A stretch of 64,000 nt of DNA from Gaiellasilicea sp035575835 (GCA_035575835.1 DATLXM010000045.1:1-64000), one strand, 5' to 3'; shown: positions 55,130 to 64,000, counted from the first letter of the stretch. Numbers and translations are program-made. The notes: generated by a model not told the origin, from the letters alone.

Positions 55130-57709
55130 ATGAGTGACACCGTCCCCGGCGGGCTCGGCGGCGATCGGATCGAGCCGCGCGAACTCGAGCTGGAGATGCG
55201 CTCGAGTTATCTCGACTACGCGATGAGCGTGATCGTCGGGCGCGCGTTGCCCGACGTTCGCGACGGGCTCAAGCCCGTGCACCGGCGCGTCCTCTTCGGA
55301 ATGCACGAGGCTGGCCTGCAGCCGAACCGCCCGCACAAGAAATCCGCCGCAACGGTCGGCGACGTGATGGGCAAGTACCACCCCCACGGCGACGCGTCGA
55401 TCTACGACACGCTCGTCCGAATGGCGCAGCCGTTCAGCCTGCGCTACCCGCTCGTGGACGGCCAGGGCAACTTCGGCTCCGTCGACGACGACCCGCCGGC
55501 AGCGATGCGCTACACCGAGGCGCGGCTCTCCCGGATCGCGACCGAGATGCTCCGCGACATCGATGCCGACACCGTCGACTTCGTGCCGAACTACGACGAG
55601 TCGCGACGCGTCCCGAACGTGCTTCCCTCGCGCTTCCCGAACCTGCTTGTGAACGGCTCCTCCGGGATCGCGGTCGGGATGGCGACGAACATGCCGCCGC
55701 ACCGGCTGGGCGAGATCGTGGGGGCGATCGTGGAGCTGATCGACAAGCCAGAGGCGAACGTCGAAGACCTGATGAAGCACGTCAAGGGGCCAGACTTCCC
55801 CACGGGCGCGATCGTCGTCGGACGCGGTGGGATCCGCGACGCCTATCGCACGGGGCGGGGCCGGATCGTGATGCGCGCCCGGGCGCACATCGAGGAACTG
55901 CGCGGCGGCAAGAACGCAATCATCGTCACCGAGCTCCCGTACGGGGTGAAGAAGGGCGGCGACGCCGGTGTGATCAAGAAGATCGCCGACCTCGTCGGCG
56001 AGAAGGTGATCACGGAGGTTTCGGATCTCGCCGACCACTCCGACCGCACCGGGATGCGGATCCAGATCGAGCTCAAGCGCGACGCGATCCCGCAGGTCGT
56101 CCTGAACAAGCTCTTCAAGCACACGGCCCTGCAGTCGACCTTCGGCTACAACGCCGTCGCCCTCGTCGACAACGTCCCGAAGACGCTCTCGCTGCTCGAG
56201 CTCGTCACGCACTACCTGAACTATCAGCGCGAGATCATCACCCGCCGCTCCAAGTTCGAGCTGCGCAAGGCCGAGGACCGGGCGCACGTCCTCCAGGGCT
56301 ACCTGATCGCGCTCGACAACCTCGACGAGGTGATCCGGATCATCCGGGGCGCGAACGACACCGACGATGCACGCACCAGCCTGATGTCCAACTTCGCGCT
56401 CTCCGAGATCCAGGCGACCGCGATTCTCGATCTCCGCCTACGCGCCCTCACCGGCCTCGAGCGCAAGCGCGTCGAGGACGAGTTCAACGACCTCCAGGAG
56501 CGGATCACCGAGCTCCGGGCGATCCTCGGCAACCCCGCCCGGATCGACGGCCTGATCCGCGAGGAGCTCTCCGAGATCAAGACGATCTACGGGACGAAGA
56601 ACGACGACCGGCGGACCGAGATCATCGCGGCCGAAGGGGAGTTCTCGCTCGAGGACATGATTGCCGAGGAGGACATGGTGATCGCGATCACGCGCTCGGG
56701 CTACATCAAGCGCCTTCCAGTGACCACCTACCGCGAGCAGCGCCGGGGCGGGCAGGGCGTGATGGGGATGGACCTGAAGGACGAGGACTTCATCGAGCAT
56801 CTCTTCGTCGCCTCGACGCACGACTACATCCTCTTTTTCACCACCGTCGGCAAGGTCTATCGGCTGAAGGTGCACGAGCTCCCGCTCGGCTCGCGCCAGT
56901 CGAAGGGCCGCGCGATCGTCAATCTGCTCCCGTTCCGCCAGGACGAGTCGGTGCGCGCGGTGATCGCGACGCGCGACTACAAGGAGTCGAAATACCTCGT
57001 CTTCGCGACCAAGGGCGGCGTCGTCAAGAAGACCGAGTTCCTCGAGTACAACACGCCGCTGAGGGCCGACGGGATCATCGCGATCCGGATGCGCGAGGAC
57101 GACGAGTTGATCGGCGTCCGGCTTTCCGACGGGGACGACGACATCATCATGGTCTCCCGCGCCGGCCAGGCGATCCGTTTCCACGAGACCGACGTCCGCT
57201 CGATGGGCCGCTCCGCCTCCGGCGTGCGGGGGATGAACCTGCGCACGGGCGACGAGGTGATCGAGGTGAACGTGGCCGAGGACGACGCCGACTTGCTCGT
57301 CGTGACCGAGAACGGCTACGGCAAGCGGACGCCGCTCCACGAGTACCCGAAGAAGGGCCGCGGTGGCCTCGGAGTGAAGACGGTGCAGCTGACCGAGGCG
57401 AAGGGCAAGCTCGCTGGCGCTCGGGTCGTCCGCGACGGCTACGCCGTGATGCTGATCTCGACGGGCGGAACCGTGATCCGGATGCCGGTCGAGGGGATTC
57501 GCCGCGCCGGTCGGAGCACCCAGGGCGTGATCGTGATGCGCCTCAAAGGGGACGAGATCGTCTCCAGCCTCGCGCCGGTCGTCGAGAGCGACACGGGCGC
57601 GGAGGCTTCGATCGAGGCTGCGGCGAACGCGGCGCTCGAGGCGGGGATCGAGCCGACGGCCGACCCGCAGTTCGACGAGGACGGCTTTTCCCCCAGCGCC
57701 GAGGACTGA
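55130..57709 (+). CDS. gyrA: DNA gyrase subunit A
   Basis: An 859-residue catalytic subunit. MSVIVGRALPDVRDGLKPVHRR and the quinolone-determining region HPHGDASIYDTLVRMAQPF are present; the active-site Tyr is in MRYTEARLS (Tyr128). The C-terminal beta-pinwheel has the GyrA box as QRRGGQGVMG, which is needed for negative supercoiling. The last ~50 residues are acidic. Residues at the common quinolone-resistance positions are Ala (GDAS) and Asp (YDTL); I cannot infer a phenotype. Confidence 0.98.
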   Translation: MSDTVPGGLGGDRIEPRELELEMRSSYLDYAMSVIVGRALPDVRDGLKPVHRRVLFGMHEAGLQPNRPHKKSAATVGDVMGKYHPHGDASIYDTLVRMAQPFSLRYPLVDGQGNFGSVDDDPPAAMRYTEARLSRIATEMLRDIDADTVDFVPNYDESRRVPNVLPSRFPNLLVNGSSGIAVGMATNMPPHRLGEIVGAIVELIDKPEANVEDLMKHVKGPDFPTGAIVVGRGGIRDAYRTGRGRIVMRARAHIEELRGGKNAIIVTELPYGVKKGGDAGVIKKIADLVGEKVITEVSDLADHSDRTGMRIQIELKRDAIPQVVLNKLFKHTALQSTFGYNAVALVDNVPKTLSLLELVTHYLNYQREIITRRSKFELRKAEDRAHVLQGYLIALDNLDEVIRIIRGANDTDDARTSLMSNFALSEIQATAILDLRLRALTGLERKRVEDEFNDLQERITELRAILGNPARIDGLIREELSEIKTIYGTKNDDRRTEIIAAEGEFSLEDMIAEEDMVIAITRSGYIKRLPVTTYREQRRGGQGVMGMDLKDEDFIEHLFVASTHDYILFFTTVGKVYRLKVHELPLGSRQSKGRAIVNLLPFRQDESVRAVIATRDYKESKYLVFATKGGVVKKTEFLEYNTPLRADGIIAIRMREDDELIGVRLSDGDDDIIMVSRAGQAIRFHETDVRSMGRSASGVRGMNLRTGDEVIEVNVAEDDADLLVVTENGYGKRTPLHEYPKKGRGGLGVKTVQLTEAKGKLAGARVVRDGYAVMLISTGGTVIRMPVEGIRRAGRSTQGVIVMRLKGDEIVSSLAPVVESDTGAEASIEAAANAALEAGIEPTADPQFDEDGFSPSAED

Positions 57710-57714
57710 GCGGC

Positions 57715-57732
57715 CTCCCCCTGAAGGGTGAA
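57715..57732 (+). terminator. Core-element copy after gyrA
   Basis: CCTCCCCCTGAAGGGTGA matches the ACCCCTGAAGGG core seen at 41889 and 58156, six bases past the gyrA stop. The hairpin that follows it elsewhere is weak here. The next ~100 bases to the MerR gene hold a possible TATATC -10 (57791-57796) and a GAGGG ribosome site. Confidence 0.4.
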
Positions 57733-57840
57733 CTTCGGCGGGAACCTACGGAAAGCTGCTGCTCCCGCTTCCCAAAAACAGGAAAACGGTGTATATCTCT
57801 CTCTTGAGGGGTCGCGCTACGTGCCGATAGAGGGATCGAT

Positions 57841-58140
57841 ATGGCTTACAGCAACCAGCTGGATCTACTTGAACCAGTAAATCTGTCCGAGCATCTCGAG
57901 AAGATCGAGCTCTACCTGGGCCAGGTCTGTCAGATCGCGGGCATCTCCAAGATGCAGCTCGATTACTGGACGAACAAGGCGCAGATCCCGACCAAGGGCA
58001 AGAAGCAGCGGATCTACGACATCGAGGCGCTCGAGACCGTCATGCTGATCAAGCAGGCGAAGGACAAGGGCCTGAACCTCGGCGCCGCGATCGACGCTGC
58101 CCGGCGGTTTCGTTCGGCGCAAGAACAGAATCCGCAGTAG
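57841..58140 (+). CDS. MerR-family regulator, short
   Basis: A 99-residue protein with a winged-helix motif of the MerR type (VCQIAGISKMQLDYWTNKAQIP, then KGKKQRIYDIEALETVMLIKQAKDKGL) and a short C-terminal helix instead of a long effector domain. It resembles stand-alone MerR-like proteins found near the origin in actinobacteria. No metal-binding cysteines are present apart from one Cys in the recognition region. GAGGG six bases upstream sets ATG 57841. Targets unknown. Its first ~15 codons are less G+C-rich than the neighbours. Confidence 0.85.
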   Translation: MAYSNQLDLLEPVNLSEHLEKIELYLGQVCQIAGISKMQLDYWTNKAQIPTKGKKQRIYDIEALETVMLIKQAKDKGLNLGAAIDAARRFRSAQEQNPQ

Positions 58141-58155
58141 CGGATTCTGTTCGCG

Positions 58156-58187
58156 CAAGACCCCTGAAGGGAGCCGCTTCGCGGCTC
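58156..58187 (+). terminator. Core-and-hairpin element after the MerR gene
   Basis: CAAGACCCCTGAAGGG followed by a 7-bp stem GAGCCGC-TTC-GCGGCTC. It lies 16 bases past the MerR stop and before the convergent slipin gene. Same design as 41889 with different arm sequences, so the base pairing rather than the arms is kept. Confidence 0.6.
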
Positions 58188-58215
58188 CGTCTGTTCCCGG
58201 ACCTTTTGGAGACGG

Positions 58216-58989
58216 CTAGCTCGACCCGGTGTTTCCGCTGGCCTTGCCCATGAAGGCGGTGAGCATGTCGATCGGTGCGGGGAAGACGATCGTGGTCGAG
58301 TTCGTTGCCCCGATCTCGAGCAGCGTCTGCAGGTAGCGGAGCTGCAAGGCCATCGGAGACTTGGCCATCACGTCGGCCGCCTCCGAGAGCTTCTGCGAGG
58401 CCTGGAACTCGCCTTCGGCGGCGATGATCTTCGCCCGCCGCTCACGCTCGGCCTCGGCCTGCCGGGCCATCGCCCGCTGCATGCTCGCCGGAATCTCGAC
58501 GTCCTTGACCTCGACTACCGAGACCTTGACGCCCCAGGGAGAAGTGGCCTCGTCGATGATGTTCTGGAGGATCACGTTGATCTTGTCCCGCTCGGAGAGG
58601 AGCTCGTCGAGCGAGTGTTGGCCGAGCACCGAGCGGAGGGTGGTCTGCGCGATCTGCGAGGTCGCGACCATGAAGTTCTCGACCTGGACGATCGCATTCT
58701 TCGGCTCCACGATCCGGAAGTAGGCGACGGCGTTCACGCGGACGGGGACGTTGTCCTTGGTGATCACCTCCTGCGGAGGCACGTTGAGCGTGATCGTGCG
58801 CAGGTCGACCCTGACCATCCGGTCGATCACGGGGATCAGGATGAAGAGCCCCGGGCCCTTCGGCTCCGGGAGCAGGCGCCCGAGCCGGAAGACGACGCCG
58901 CGCTCGTATTCGCGTGCGACCTTCACCGCCGAGAACAGGAACATCACGAGGATGAAGACGACAGCAGCGAGCGCGATCAGGGTGATCAT
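58216..58989 (-). CDS. Slipin/stomatin-like SPFH-domain membrane protein
   Basis: A 257-residue protein with one N-terminal membrane helix and an SPFH domain (YERGVVFRLGRLL, GPGLFILIPVIDRM, VPVRVNAVAYFRI, LRSVLGQHSLDELLSERDKIN) followed by a charged coiled coil (QAEAERERRAKIIAAEGE). Slipins form oligomers at membrane microdomains and pair with NfeD proteins, as here: the ATG overlaps the NfeD stop as ATGA. The C-terminus has TTIVFPAPIDML. Confidence 0.93.
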   Translation of the reverse strand: MITLIALAAVVFILVMFLFSAVKVAREYERGVVFRLGRLLPEPKGPGLFILIPVIDRMVRVDLRTITLNVPPQEVITKDNVPVRVNAVAYFRIVEPKNAIVQVENFMVATSQIAQTTLRSVLGQHSLDELLSERDKINVILQNIIDEATSPWGVKVSVVEVKDVEIPASMQRAMARQAEAERERRAKIIAAEGEFQASQKLSEAADVMAKSPMALQLRYLQTLLEIGATNSTTIVFPAPIDMLTAFMGKASGNTGSS

Positions 58990-60302
58990 TCGGGTCCTTT
59001 CGGCGGATCGGGACTGGTCACGACGAGTTCGAGGTCCTCCTGCTGCACCGACTGTACGCGCACGGAGGCTCCGGCCGAGAGGGGAGAGCCGTCGGCGGAG
59101 CGAGCGCGCCAGAGCTCGCCGTCCACGAATACGAGCCCGCCTGCCCGCACCTGTGCCGCCTCGCCGACGAGCCGATGCGTTCCCACCGCCGCCGGCGAGC
59201 TTCGCGCTCGCGCGGCCTTGGCGATCCCGAAGCCGAAGAGACCCGCCAAGGTCAGGGCGATCGCGAGCGAGACCTGGATCGAAACCTGATACGCCTCGCC
59301 TGCCGGGTCGAACAGGAGCAACGAGCCGACGACGAACGTGACGGCGCCGGCCACCGAGAGCGCCCCGTGACTGACGATGAAGGCCTCTGCGACGAAGAAC
59401 GCGGCGGCGAGCAGCATCAGGAGCACCCCCGCTGCGGAGACCGGCAGCACCTGAAGTCCGTACAACCCGACGATCAGCGAGAGCGCACCGACGGTGCCGG
59501 GGAAGATCAGGCCCGGGTTCCAGAGCTCGACCACGATCCCGATCAGGCCGAGCGAGAGCATCAGCGCGACGATGTTCGGGTCGATCAGGACGTCGAGGAT
59601 CCGCTTCCAGGTCGACATCTCGATCCGGTCGATGCCAGTGCCAGAAGGCGTCGCCAGGGTCAGCCCCTTCGGTCGAGTCCGTTCGCCGTCGATCTGGCGG
59701 AAGAGGTCGGCGTAGTCGGTTGCGACGACGTCGGTCACGTTCCGTCGTAACGCCTCCCGCGCGCCGAGGTTCGACGCCTCGCGCACCATTCGCTCGGCCT
59801 CGCCCACGTTGCGCCCATGCTCCCGCGCGAGCTCGCCGATGTAGGCGGCGGCGTCGTTCACGACCTTCCGCCGTAAGTCCTTCGAGAAGTCCTCGCCGCC
59901 CGTCGTGATCGGCGTCGAGGAGCCGATGTTCGTCTGTGGGGCCATCGCCAGCACGTCCGCGGCCATCCCGATCACGGCGCCCGCCGAGTCGGCGCTCGAA
60001 CCCGCGGGGGCGACGTAGACGATCACGGGCACCTGCGCGGCCAGGATCCTCCTCACGATCGAGCGCATCGAGGAGCCGAGCCCTCCCGGGGTGTCCATCT
60101 CGATCACCACCGCGGCATAGCCCTCCCGCTCTCCGCGCTCGATCGCGTCGAGCAAATAGTCCTGGGTGACCGGGTTGACATCGTTCTGGAACTCGGCCAC
60201 GAGGACGCGGCCCTCGGAAGCGCCGGCGGCGCTCGAGAACGCAAGCGCCGCGGCGAGAGCCACGAGGAGAAGCGTCGAACCCCGCACGAGGGGAGCGGCC
60301 AC
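58986..60302 (-). CDS. NfeD-family membrane serine protease (ClpP-like domain, NfeD1b)
   Basis: A 438-residue protein: signal peptide (LVALAAALAFSSAAGA), ClpP-class domain (~20-235) with EMDTPGGLGSSMRSIVR and VAPAGSSADSAGAVIGMAAD carrying the catalytic Ser and, later, Lys (KDLRRKVVNDAAAYI), four membrane helices (~255-355) and a C-terminal OB-fold (LVGEAAQVRAGGLVFVDGELW). It is expected to cut the C-terminus of its slipin partner. GTG 60302 is chosen for the signal peptide; TACGAT lies nine bases upstream. An extension to 60389 adds a tail with no signal-like property. Confidence 0.9.
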   Translation of the reverse strand: MAAPLVRGSTLLLVALAAALAFSSAAGASEGRVLVAEFQNDVNPVTQDYLLDAIERGEREGYAAVVIEMDTPGGLGSSMRSIVRRILAAQVPVIVYVAPAGSSADSAGAVIGMAADVLAMAPQTNIGSSTPITTGGEDFSKDLRRKVVNDAAAYIGELAREHGRNVGEAERMVREASNLGAREALRRNVTDVVATDYADLFRQIDGERTRPKGLTLATPSGTGIDRIEMSTWKRILDVLIDPNIVALMLSLGLIGIVVELWNPGLIFPGTVGALSLIVGLYGLQVLPVSAAGVLLMLLAAAFFVAEAFIVSHGALSVAGAVTFVVGSLLLFDPAGEAYQVSIQVSLAIALTLAGLFGFGIAKAARARSSPAAVGTHRLVGEAAQVRAGGLVFVDGELWRARSADGSPLSAGASVRVQSVQQEDLELVVTSPDPPKGPE

Positions 60303-60404
60303 GGCACCGGAATCGTACCTGCGCCCCTCCTGTAAGGATTCGGTCAAACGAGGGGCACAGCGCTTGTCGGCGAAGAAGATCGTCGCCACTCTGGGCCTGT
60401 CACC

Positions 60405-62510
60405 ATGAAAAAATTCTTGCTCATCCCCTGCCTCGCCGCCCTGCTACTGCCTGCGCAGGCACGGGCCGGCGAGGCGTCGATCACGATCCGGGAGGTTCCG
60501 CTGCACGGCGCGAGGACCCTTGCGAGCGCGCCGGCGACCCGCTTCGATCTGGTCGGCCTTCACTGGCGGGGGTCGGGCGCTGTCCAGTTCAGGACGCGCT
60601 CGCTCGCTGGTCGCTGGAGTGCGTGGGTGGCGGCCGCGCCCGAGGAGGAGGATCGGCCCGACGCCGGCAGCGCCGAGCGGGGCGCTTCGCGTGGCTGGCG
60701 GCTCGGCAACCCCTGGTGGGTCGGCGCCTCGAACCGAATCGAGTACCGGACGACCGGGAGCGTCAGCAGGCTTCGTGCCCATCTCGTCCGCAGCCCCGCC
60801 TCGTACGTGCCCGCCCGGACGCTCCAGCGGGCCGGCTCACCGGCGATCGTGCCCCGCGCGGGCTGGAAGGCAGACGAATCGATCCGGCGTGCGAAGCCGA
60901 GCTTCGCGTCCACGATCCGGGTCGGGATCGTCCACCACACGGCTGGCTCCAACGGCTACGACGCGGCCGAGTCGGCGGCGATCGTGCGCGGGATCGAGAT
61001 CTACCACGTCAAGGGGAACGGCTGGAACGACATCGGCTACAACTTCCTCGTCGATCGCTTCGGCAAGGTCTTCGAGGGACGCTTCGGGGGGATCGACAAG
61101 AACGTCGTCGGGGCGCACGCCGAGGGGTTCAACACCGGATCGGTCGGCGTCGCGGTGCTCGGCGAGTACGGATCGTTGAGCGTGGCCCAGACCGCGCGCG
61201 ACGCGCTCGCGCGAGTCCTGGCCTGGCGGCTCGACGCCGCCCACGTCGATCCGCTCTCGACGCTCTCGTTCATCTCGAACGGGAACCAGCGCTTCCCCTC
61301 GGGCGTCCCGGTGTTCCTGCGGGCGGTCTCAGGGCACCGGGACACCGGCTTCACCGATTGTCCCGGGACGGCTCTCTACAACCTCCTGAACGGGCTCGCC
61401 GGGAACGCCCAGCGCGTCGGGCTGCCGAAGCTCTACGCACCGGTCGTGACCGGCTCCGTTCCCGGCAAGGTGCGCTTCCGGGCTCGCGTCTCCTCCGCCC
61501 AGCCGTGGACGATCGACGTCGTGGACGCGAGCGGGATCACGGTCGCCGGGACGAGCGGCCAGAGCGCGGCGATCGACTGGACCTGGGACGCGAGCCTCTC
61601 GCCGCGCGGCCCGTACACCTACGCGATCGAAGCGGGCGACGCACTGCCGGTGACGGGCGGGCTCGGTAGGGGCAGCGTGACGACCCCGACGGGGGAGCTG
61701 ACGATCGTCGGGCTCGCCGCCGACCCGGAGACGATCTCCCCCAACGACGACGGCGCGGCCGACGCGACGAGCATCACCTACACGCTGAACGACGGGGCGA
61801 ACGTCCTCGTCACAGCGCAGAACGTCGCCGGAGAGACAGTCGCCACCCTCTCGAAGGCCTACCGGAAGGCCGGCGAGCACGTCGTCGCCTTCGACGCACT
61901 CGACCTCCCCGACGGGATCTACACGATCTCCTTCGAGGCGAAGGGAACCGGCGGACGAATCGCGTCGGGCTCGGTCGAGGTCGCGGTCACCCGGACGCTC
62001 GGTTCGTTCGCGCCGGCCCGGGCAGCCTTCTCCCCGAATGGCGACGGGCGCGCCGACCGCGCCGGCTTCGGCTTCGTCCTCAGCTCGGCCGCCGAGGTCC
62101 GCCTCAAGGTCCTCCGCGGAGGGAAGTGGGTCGCGACCCCGTTCTCCGGCCCGTTGCAACCCGGCCCGCAGCGCCTCGAATGGGACGGGACGAAGCGGGT
62201 CGGCCGGCTCCTCGACGGCGGCTACGAGGTCGTCCTCGAGGCGACGGACACGATCGGGACCGCGTCGATCACGTCGCCGCTCATCGCCGATACGAAGGCG
62301 CCGAAGGTCAAGATCCTCCAGCGTTTCCCGCTCAAGGTCTCGCTTTCCGAGCCGGCCGAGCTGACGCTGCGCGCCGGCGGCCGCACGCTCGTCCGCGAGA
62401 TCACCACCTCGGGCACCGTGCCGCTTCCGAACGTGCCACGGCTCGGGATCGTCAAGATCGTGGCCTGGGATGCGGCCGGGAACGCCAGCAGCCCTGTTTC
62501 GAAGAGGTAG
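60405..62510 (+). CDS. Secreted N-acetylmuramoyl-L-alanine amidase (PGRP type) with FlgD/Ig-like repeats
   Basis: A 701-residue exported wall hydrolase. A signal peptide (1-21, cleavage after ARA) leads to a PGRP/amidase_2 domain (~150-345): Zn-ligand His in RVGIVHHTAGSNGY, Asn/Tyr in WNDIGYNFLVDRFGKVFEGR, second His in VSGHRDTGFTDCPG. Two or three Ig-like FlgD-type repeats follow, each opening with an SPNxDG motif (ETISPNDDGAADATS and AAFSPNGDGRADR). It would cleave the stem peptide from muramic acid. No clear ribosome site is seen before ATG 60405. Confidence 0.92.
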   Translation: MKKFLLIPCLAALLLPAQARAGEASITIREVPLHGARTLASAPATRFDLVGLHWRGSGAVQFRTRSLAGRWSAWVAAAPEEEDRPDAGSAERGASRGWRLGNPWWVGASNRIEYRTTGSVSRLRAHLVRSPASYVPARTLQRAGSPAIVPRAGWKADESIRRAKPSFASTIRVGIVHHTAGSNGYDAAESAAIVRGIEIYHVKGNGWNDIGYNFLVDRFGKVFEGRFGGIDKNVVGAHAEGFNTGSVGVAVLGEYGSLSVAQTARDALARVLAWRLDAAHVDPLSTLSFISNGNQRFPSGVPVFLRAVSGHRDTGFTDCPGTALYNLLNGLAGNAQRVGLPKLYAPVVTGSVPGKVRFRARVSSAQPWTIDVVDASGITVAGTSGQSAAIDWTWDASLSPRGPYTYAIEAGDALPVTGGLGRGSVTTPTGELTIVGLAADPETISPNDDGAADATSITYTLNDGANVLVTAQNVAGETVATLSKAYRKAGEHVVAFDALDLPDGIYTISFEAKGTGGRIASGSVEVAVTRTLGSFAPARAAFSPNGDGRADRAGFGFVLSSAAEVRLKVLRGGKWVATPFSGPLQPGPQRLEWDGTKRVGRLLDGGYEVVLEATDTIGTASITSPLIADTKAPKVKILQRFPLKVSLSEPAELTLRAGGRTLVREITTSGTVPLPNVPRLGIVKIVAWDAAGNASSPVSKR

Positions 62511-62516
62511 ACGGAA

Positions 62517-62522
62517 TAGCAT
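62517..62522 (+). promoter_or_regulatory. -10 box, leaderless type, before the sigma factor gene
   Basis: TAGCAT, then seven bases (AGGAGGC), then GTG 62530. AGGAGG is only one base from the GTG, too close to work as a ribosome site, which favours leaderless initiation. Confidence 0.45.
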
Positions 62523-62529
62523 AGGAGGC

Positions 62530-63150
62530 GTGCTGCAGCCCGCCCTCCTCCGTCCCCGCCCGCTCGGCCGTGACCTGCGGCCGGACGCCCCGCTCGTCTA
62601 CGAGCGGCTCAGCGATCCGATTCTCGTCCGCCGCGCCAAGGACGGCGACGCCCGCGCGCTCGCGGCTCTCTGCGAGCGCCACGCCGCCAGGGTCGAGCGG
62701 ATCGCGCATCACATCCTCCGGGATCCCGAGGACGCACGCGATGCGGCTCAGGATGCGCTCGCCCGGCTCTGCGTGAAGCTGCCGCAGTTCCGGGGCGAGT
62801 CCGCGTTCTCGACCTGGCTGCACCGACTGGCGGTGAACGCGTGCCGCGACGTCGCCCAGCGCCAGCTCGCCCGCCGCTGCGAGCCGCTCGACGAGGATCG
62901 CCGTGTCTCCCGCGAGCTCGGCCCTGCCGGTCAGGTCGAGGCTGCCGAGCTCCGGGCAGAGCTCGGAGCCTGCCTCGCGGAGATCGCTCCCGCCCAGGCG
63001 AAGGTTCTCGTGCTCAAGGACGCGTTCGACTACAGCTTCGAAGAGATCGCGGATGCCGAGGGAATGCCCGTCGGGACAGCGAAGTGCTACGCCCACCGGG
63101 CCCGGAACGGTCTCCGGGAGCACATCGGCGAGCGGCGACTCTCGGCATGA
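62530..63150 (+). CDS. RNA polymerase sigma-70 family factor (ECF-like)
   Basis: A 206-residue sigma factor with region 2 (HILRDPEDARDAAQDALARL, FRGESAFSTWLHRLAVNACRD) and region 4 (LAEIAPAQAKVLVLKDAFDYSFEEIADAEGMPVGTAKCYAHRARN). There is no region 3. A ~35-residue N-terminal tail precedes region 2. No anti-sigma gene is adjacent; the next genes are fabZ and fabH (ATGA, GTGA overlaps). It may control envelope or lipid genes. Confidence 0.87.
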   Translation: MLQPALLRPRPLGRDLRPDAPLVYERLSDPILVRRAKDGDARALAALCERHAARVERIAHHILRDPEDARDAAQDALARLCVKLPQFRGESAFSTWLHRLAVNACRDVAQRQLARRCEPLDEDRRVSRELGPAGQVEAAELRAELGACLAEIAPAQAKVLVLKDAFDYSFEEIADAEGMPVGTAKCYAHRARNGLREHIGERRLSA

Positions 63151-63584
63151 CCGACGGCGCGCTCGACAAGGCAGGGATCGAGCAGATCCTGCCGCACCGC
63201 GATCCGTTCCTCCTCCTCGACGAGGTGATCGAGCTCGTCCCCGGCGCCCGCGTGGTCGCCCGCAAGCTCGTGACCGAGGAGGATTGCGCCGGGCACTTTC
63301 CCGGGAACCCGATCATGCCGGGCGTCAAGATGGTCGAGGCGCTCGCCCAGGCGGGCGCGGTCGCCGTCCTCTCCGAGCCGGAGAATCGCGGCAAGCTCGC
63401 ACTCTTTGCCGGGATCGACGACGTCCGCTTCAAGCGAATCGTCCGTCCGGGCGACCTGCTCGAGCTCACGTGCGACCTCGAGACCGTGCGCGGCGCAATT
63501 GGAAAGGGAAAGGCTCGCGCCACAGTCGGAGGCGAGCTCGCCGTCCGCGGGACGCTCACCTTCGCGGTGGATCGCTCCTCGTGA
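63147..63584 (+). CDS. fabZ: 3-hydroxyacyl-ACP dehydratase FabZ
   Basis: A 145-residue hot-dog-fold dehydratase of fatty acid synthesis. LPHRDPFLLLDEV, the catalytic His in CAGHFPGNPIMPGVKMVEALAQ (with Glu in the helix after PGV) and RFKRIVRPGDLLELTC are typical. ATG 63147 overlaps the sigma factor stop as ATGA; the gene ends in GTGA with fabH. Confidence 0.93.
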   Translation: MTDGALDKAGIEQILPHRDPFLLLDEVIELVPGARVVARKLVTEEDCAGHFPGNPIMPGVKMVEALAQAGAVAVLSEPENRGKLALFAGIDDVRFKRIVRPGDLLELTCDLETVRGAIGKGKARATVGGELAVRGTLTFAVDRSS

Positions 63585-64000
63585 TCGGGACTGCGAACGG
63601 AGCCCGCGTCGGGATCACGGGACTCGGCACCCACGTCCCCGAGAGGGTCTTCACGAACGTCGACCTCGAGCAGTTCGTCGACACGACCGACGAGTGGATC
63701 GTCGAGCGCACCGGGATCCGCGAGCGTCGCTTCGCCGAGAAGCACGAGGCGCTGACCGACATCGCAGGTCCCGCCGCGGTCAAGGCGATGGCGGCCGCCG
63801 GGGTCGAGCCCGCGTCGATCGACCTGATCATCGTCGCGACGGTGACTCCCGACATGATGTTCCCCACGAGCTCGGCGATTCTCGCCGACTCGCTCGGAAT
63901 GCCCGACGCTGCGGCGTACGACCTGCTCGCCGGCTGTACGGGCTTCATGTACGGGATCGCCCAGGCCTACGCGATGCTCGCCTCGGGGCTCTCGAAGCGG
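63581..64000 (+). CDS. fabH: 3-oxoacyl-ACP synthase III FabH (C-terminus beyond window)
   Basis: The first 140 residues of a KAS III. VGITGLGTHVPERVFTN, DTTDEWIVERTGIRERR and the active-site Cys in DLLAGCTGFMYG (Cys119) are present. The His and Asn of the triad would lie beyond the window. It starts fatty acid chains from acyl-CoA and malonyl-ACP. GTG 63581 overlaps fabZ as GTGA. Confidence 0.93.
   Translation, partial: MIGTANGARVGITGLGTHVPERVFTNVDLEQFVDTTDEWIVERTGIRERRFAEKHEALTDIAGPAAVKAMAAAGVEPASIDLIIVATVTPDMMFPTSSAILADSLGMPDAAAYDLLAGCTGFMYGIAQAYAMLASGLSKR

Overview
The window is about two-thirds G+C, densely coded, and spans a chromosomal replication origin. The order rsmG-jag-yidC-yidD-rnpA-rpmH / oriC / dnaA-dnaN-recF-dciA(DUF721)-gyrB-gyrA, with parA-parB nearby, is the standard bacterial origin block. 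High G+C, an F420-type luciferase-like oxidoreductase, many leaderless promoters (a TANNNT box 6-9 bases before the start codon), a sortase and DUF2079/GT-C membrane enzymes point to an actinobacterium. Class Thermoleophilia is my best guess from gene content, not something the sequence proves. No transposon, prophage, CRISPR array, rRNA or riboswitch was seen.

Layout. 0-8.4 kb: an NMT1/THI5-type ABC importer operon (minus strand) opposite a plus-strand catabolic run (M20 ureido/carbamoyl hydrolase, PEP-mutase/isocitrate-lyase-like enzyme, HAD phosphatase), then an LLM oxidoreductase and a methyltransferase; this looks like uptake and breakdown of a nitrogenous ring compound. 8.4-11 kb: arginase, tRNA-Phe, purine permease. 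11.2-17.7 kb: one long minus-strand block for cytochrome c maturation and early heme synthesis (ccmA-B-C-D, ccsA/hemX, hemA, hemC, hemD) ending in a DUF62 SAM hydrolase. 17.9-21.6 kb: overlapping minus-strand genes for an anti-sigma-type kinase behind a sigma-B/F-like promoter, a GT20 trehalose-phosphate-synthase-like enzyme, MoaC, MogA/MoaB and a UbiA prenyltransferase. 21.6-25 kb: response regulator, histidine kinase and HtrA protease. 25-40.5 kb: cell envelope genes: an M28-like membrane protein, sortase, GT2/GT4/GT-C glycosyltransferases, a class A penicillin-binding protein, MscS channel, CPBP protease, L,D-transpeptidase, PrcB-like protein and chorismate mutase, with moeA among them. 40.5-45 kb: a bifunctional nuclease, two small orphan genes, tRNA-Ile, two frameshifted genes (HPP family and GNAT) and parA-parB. 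45-58 kb: the origin block. 58-64 kb: MerR regulator, slipin-NfeD pair, a secreted peptidoglycan amidase, and a sigma factor-fabZ-fabH run cut by the window end.

Most operon genes overlap by four bases (ATGA, GTGA or TTGA). At several such junctions no ATG, GTG or TTG can supply the conserved N-terminus, and the only sensible start is CTG (five genes), or ATC/GTA with less certainty. Several convergent pairs share a single CTAG as both stop codons. The most interesting regulatory structure is in front of gyrB: a -10 box, a 12-codon leader ORF that overlaps gyrB as ATGA, and an intrinsic terminator hairpin lying inside that leader. A similar hairpin plus T-run lies in the rpmH leader. All functional statements are from reading the sequence; no database search was run.
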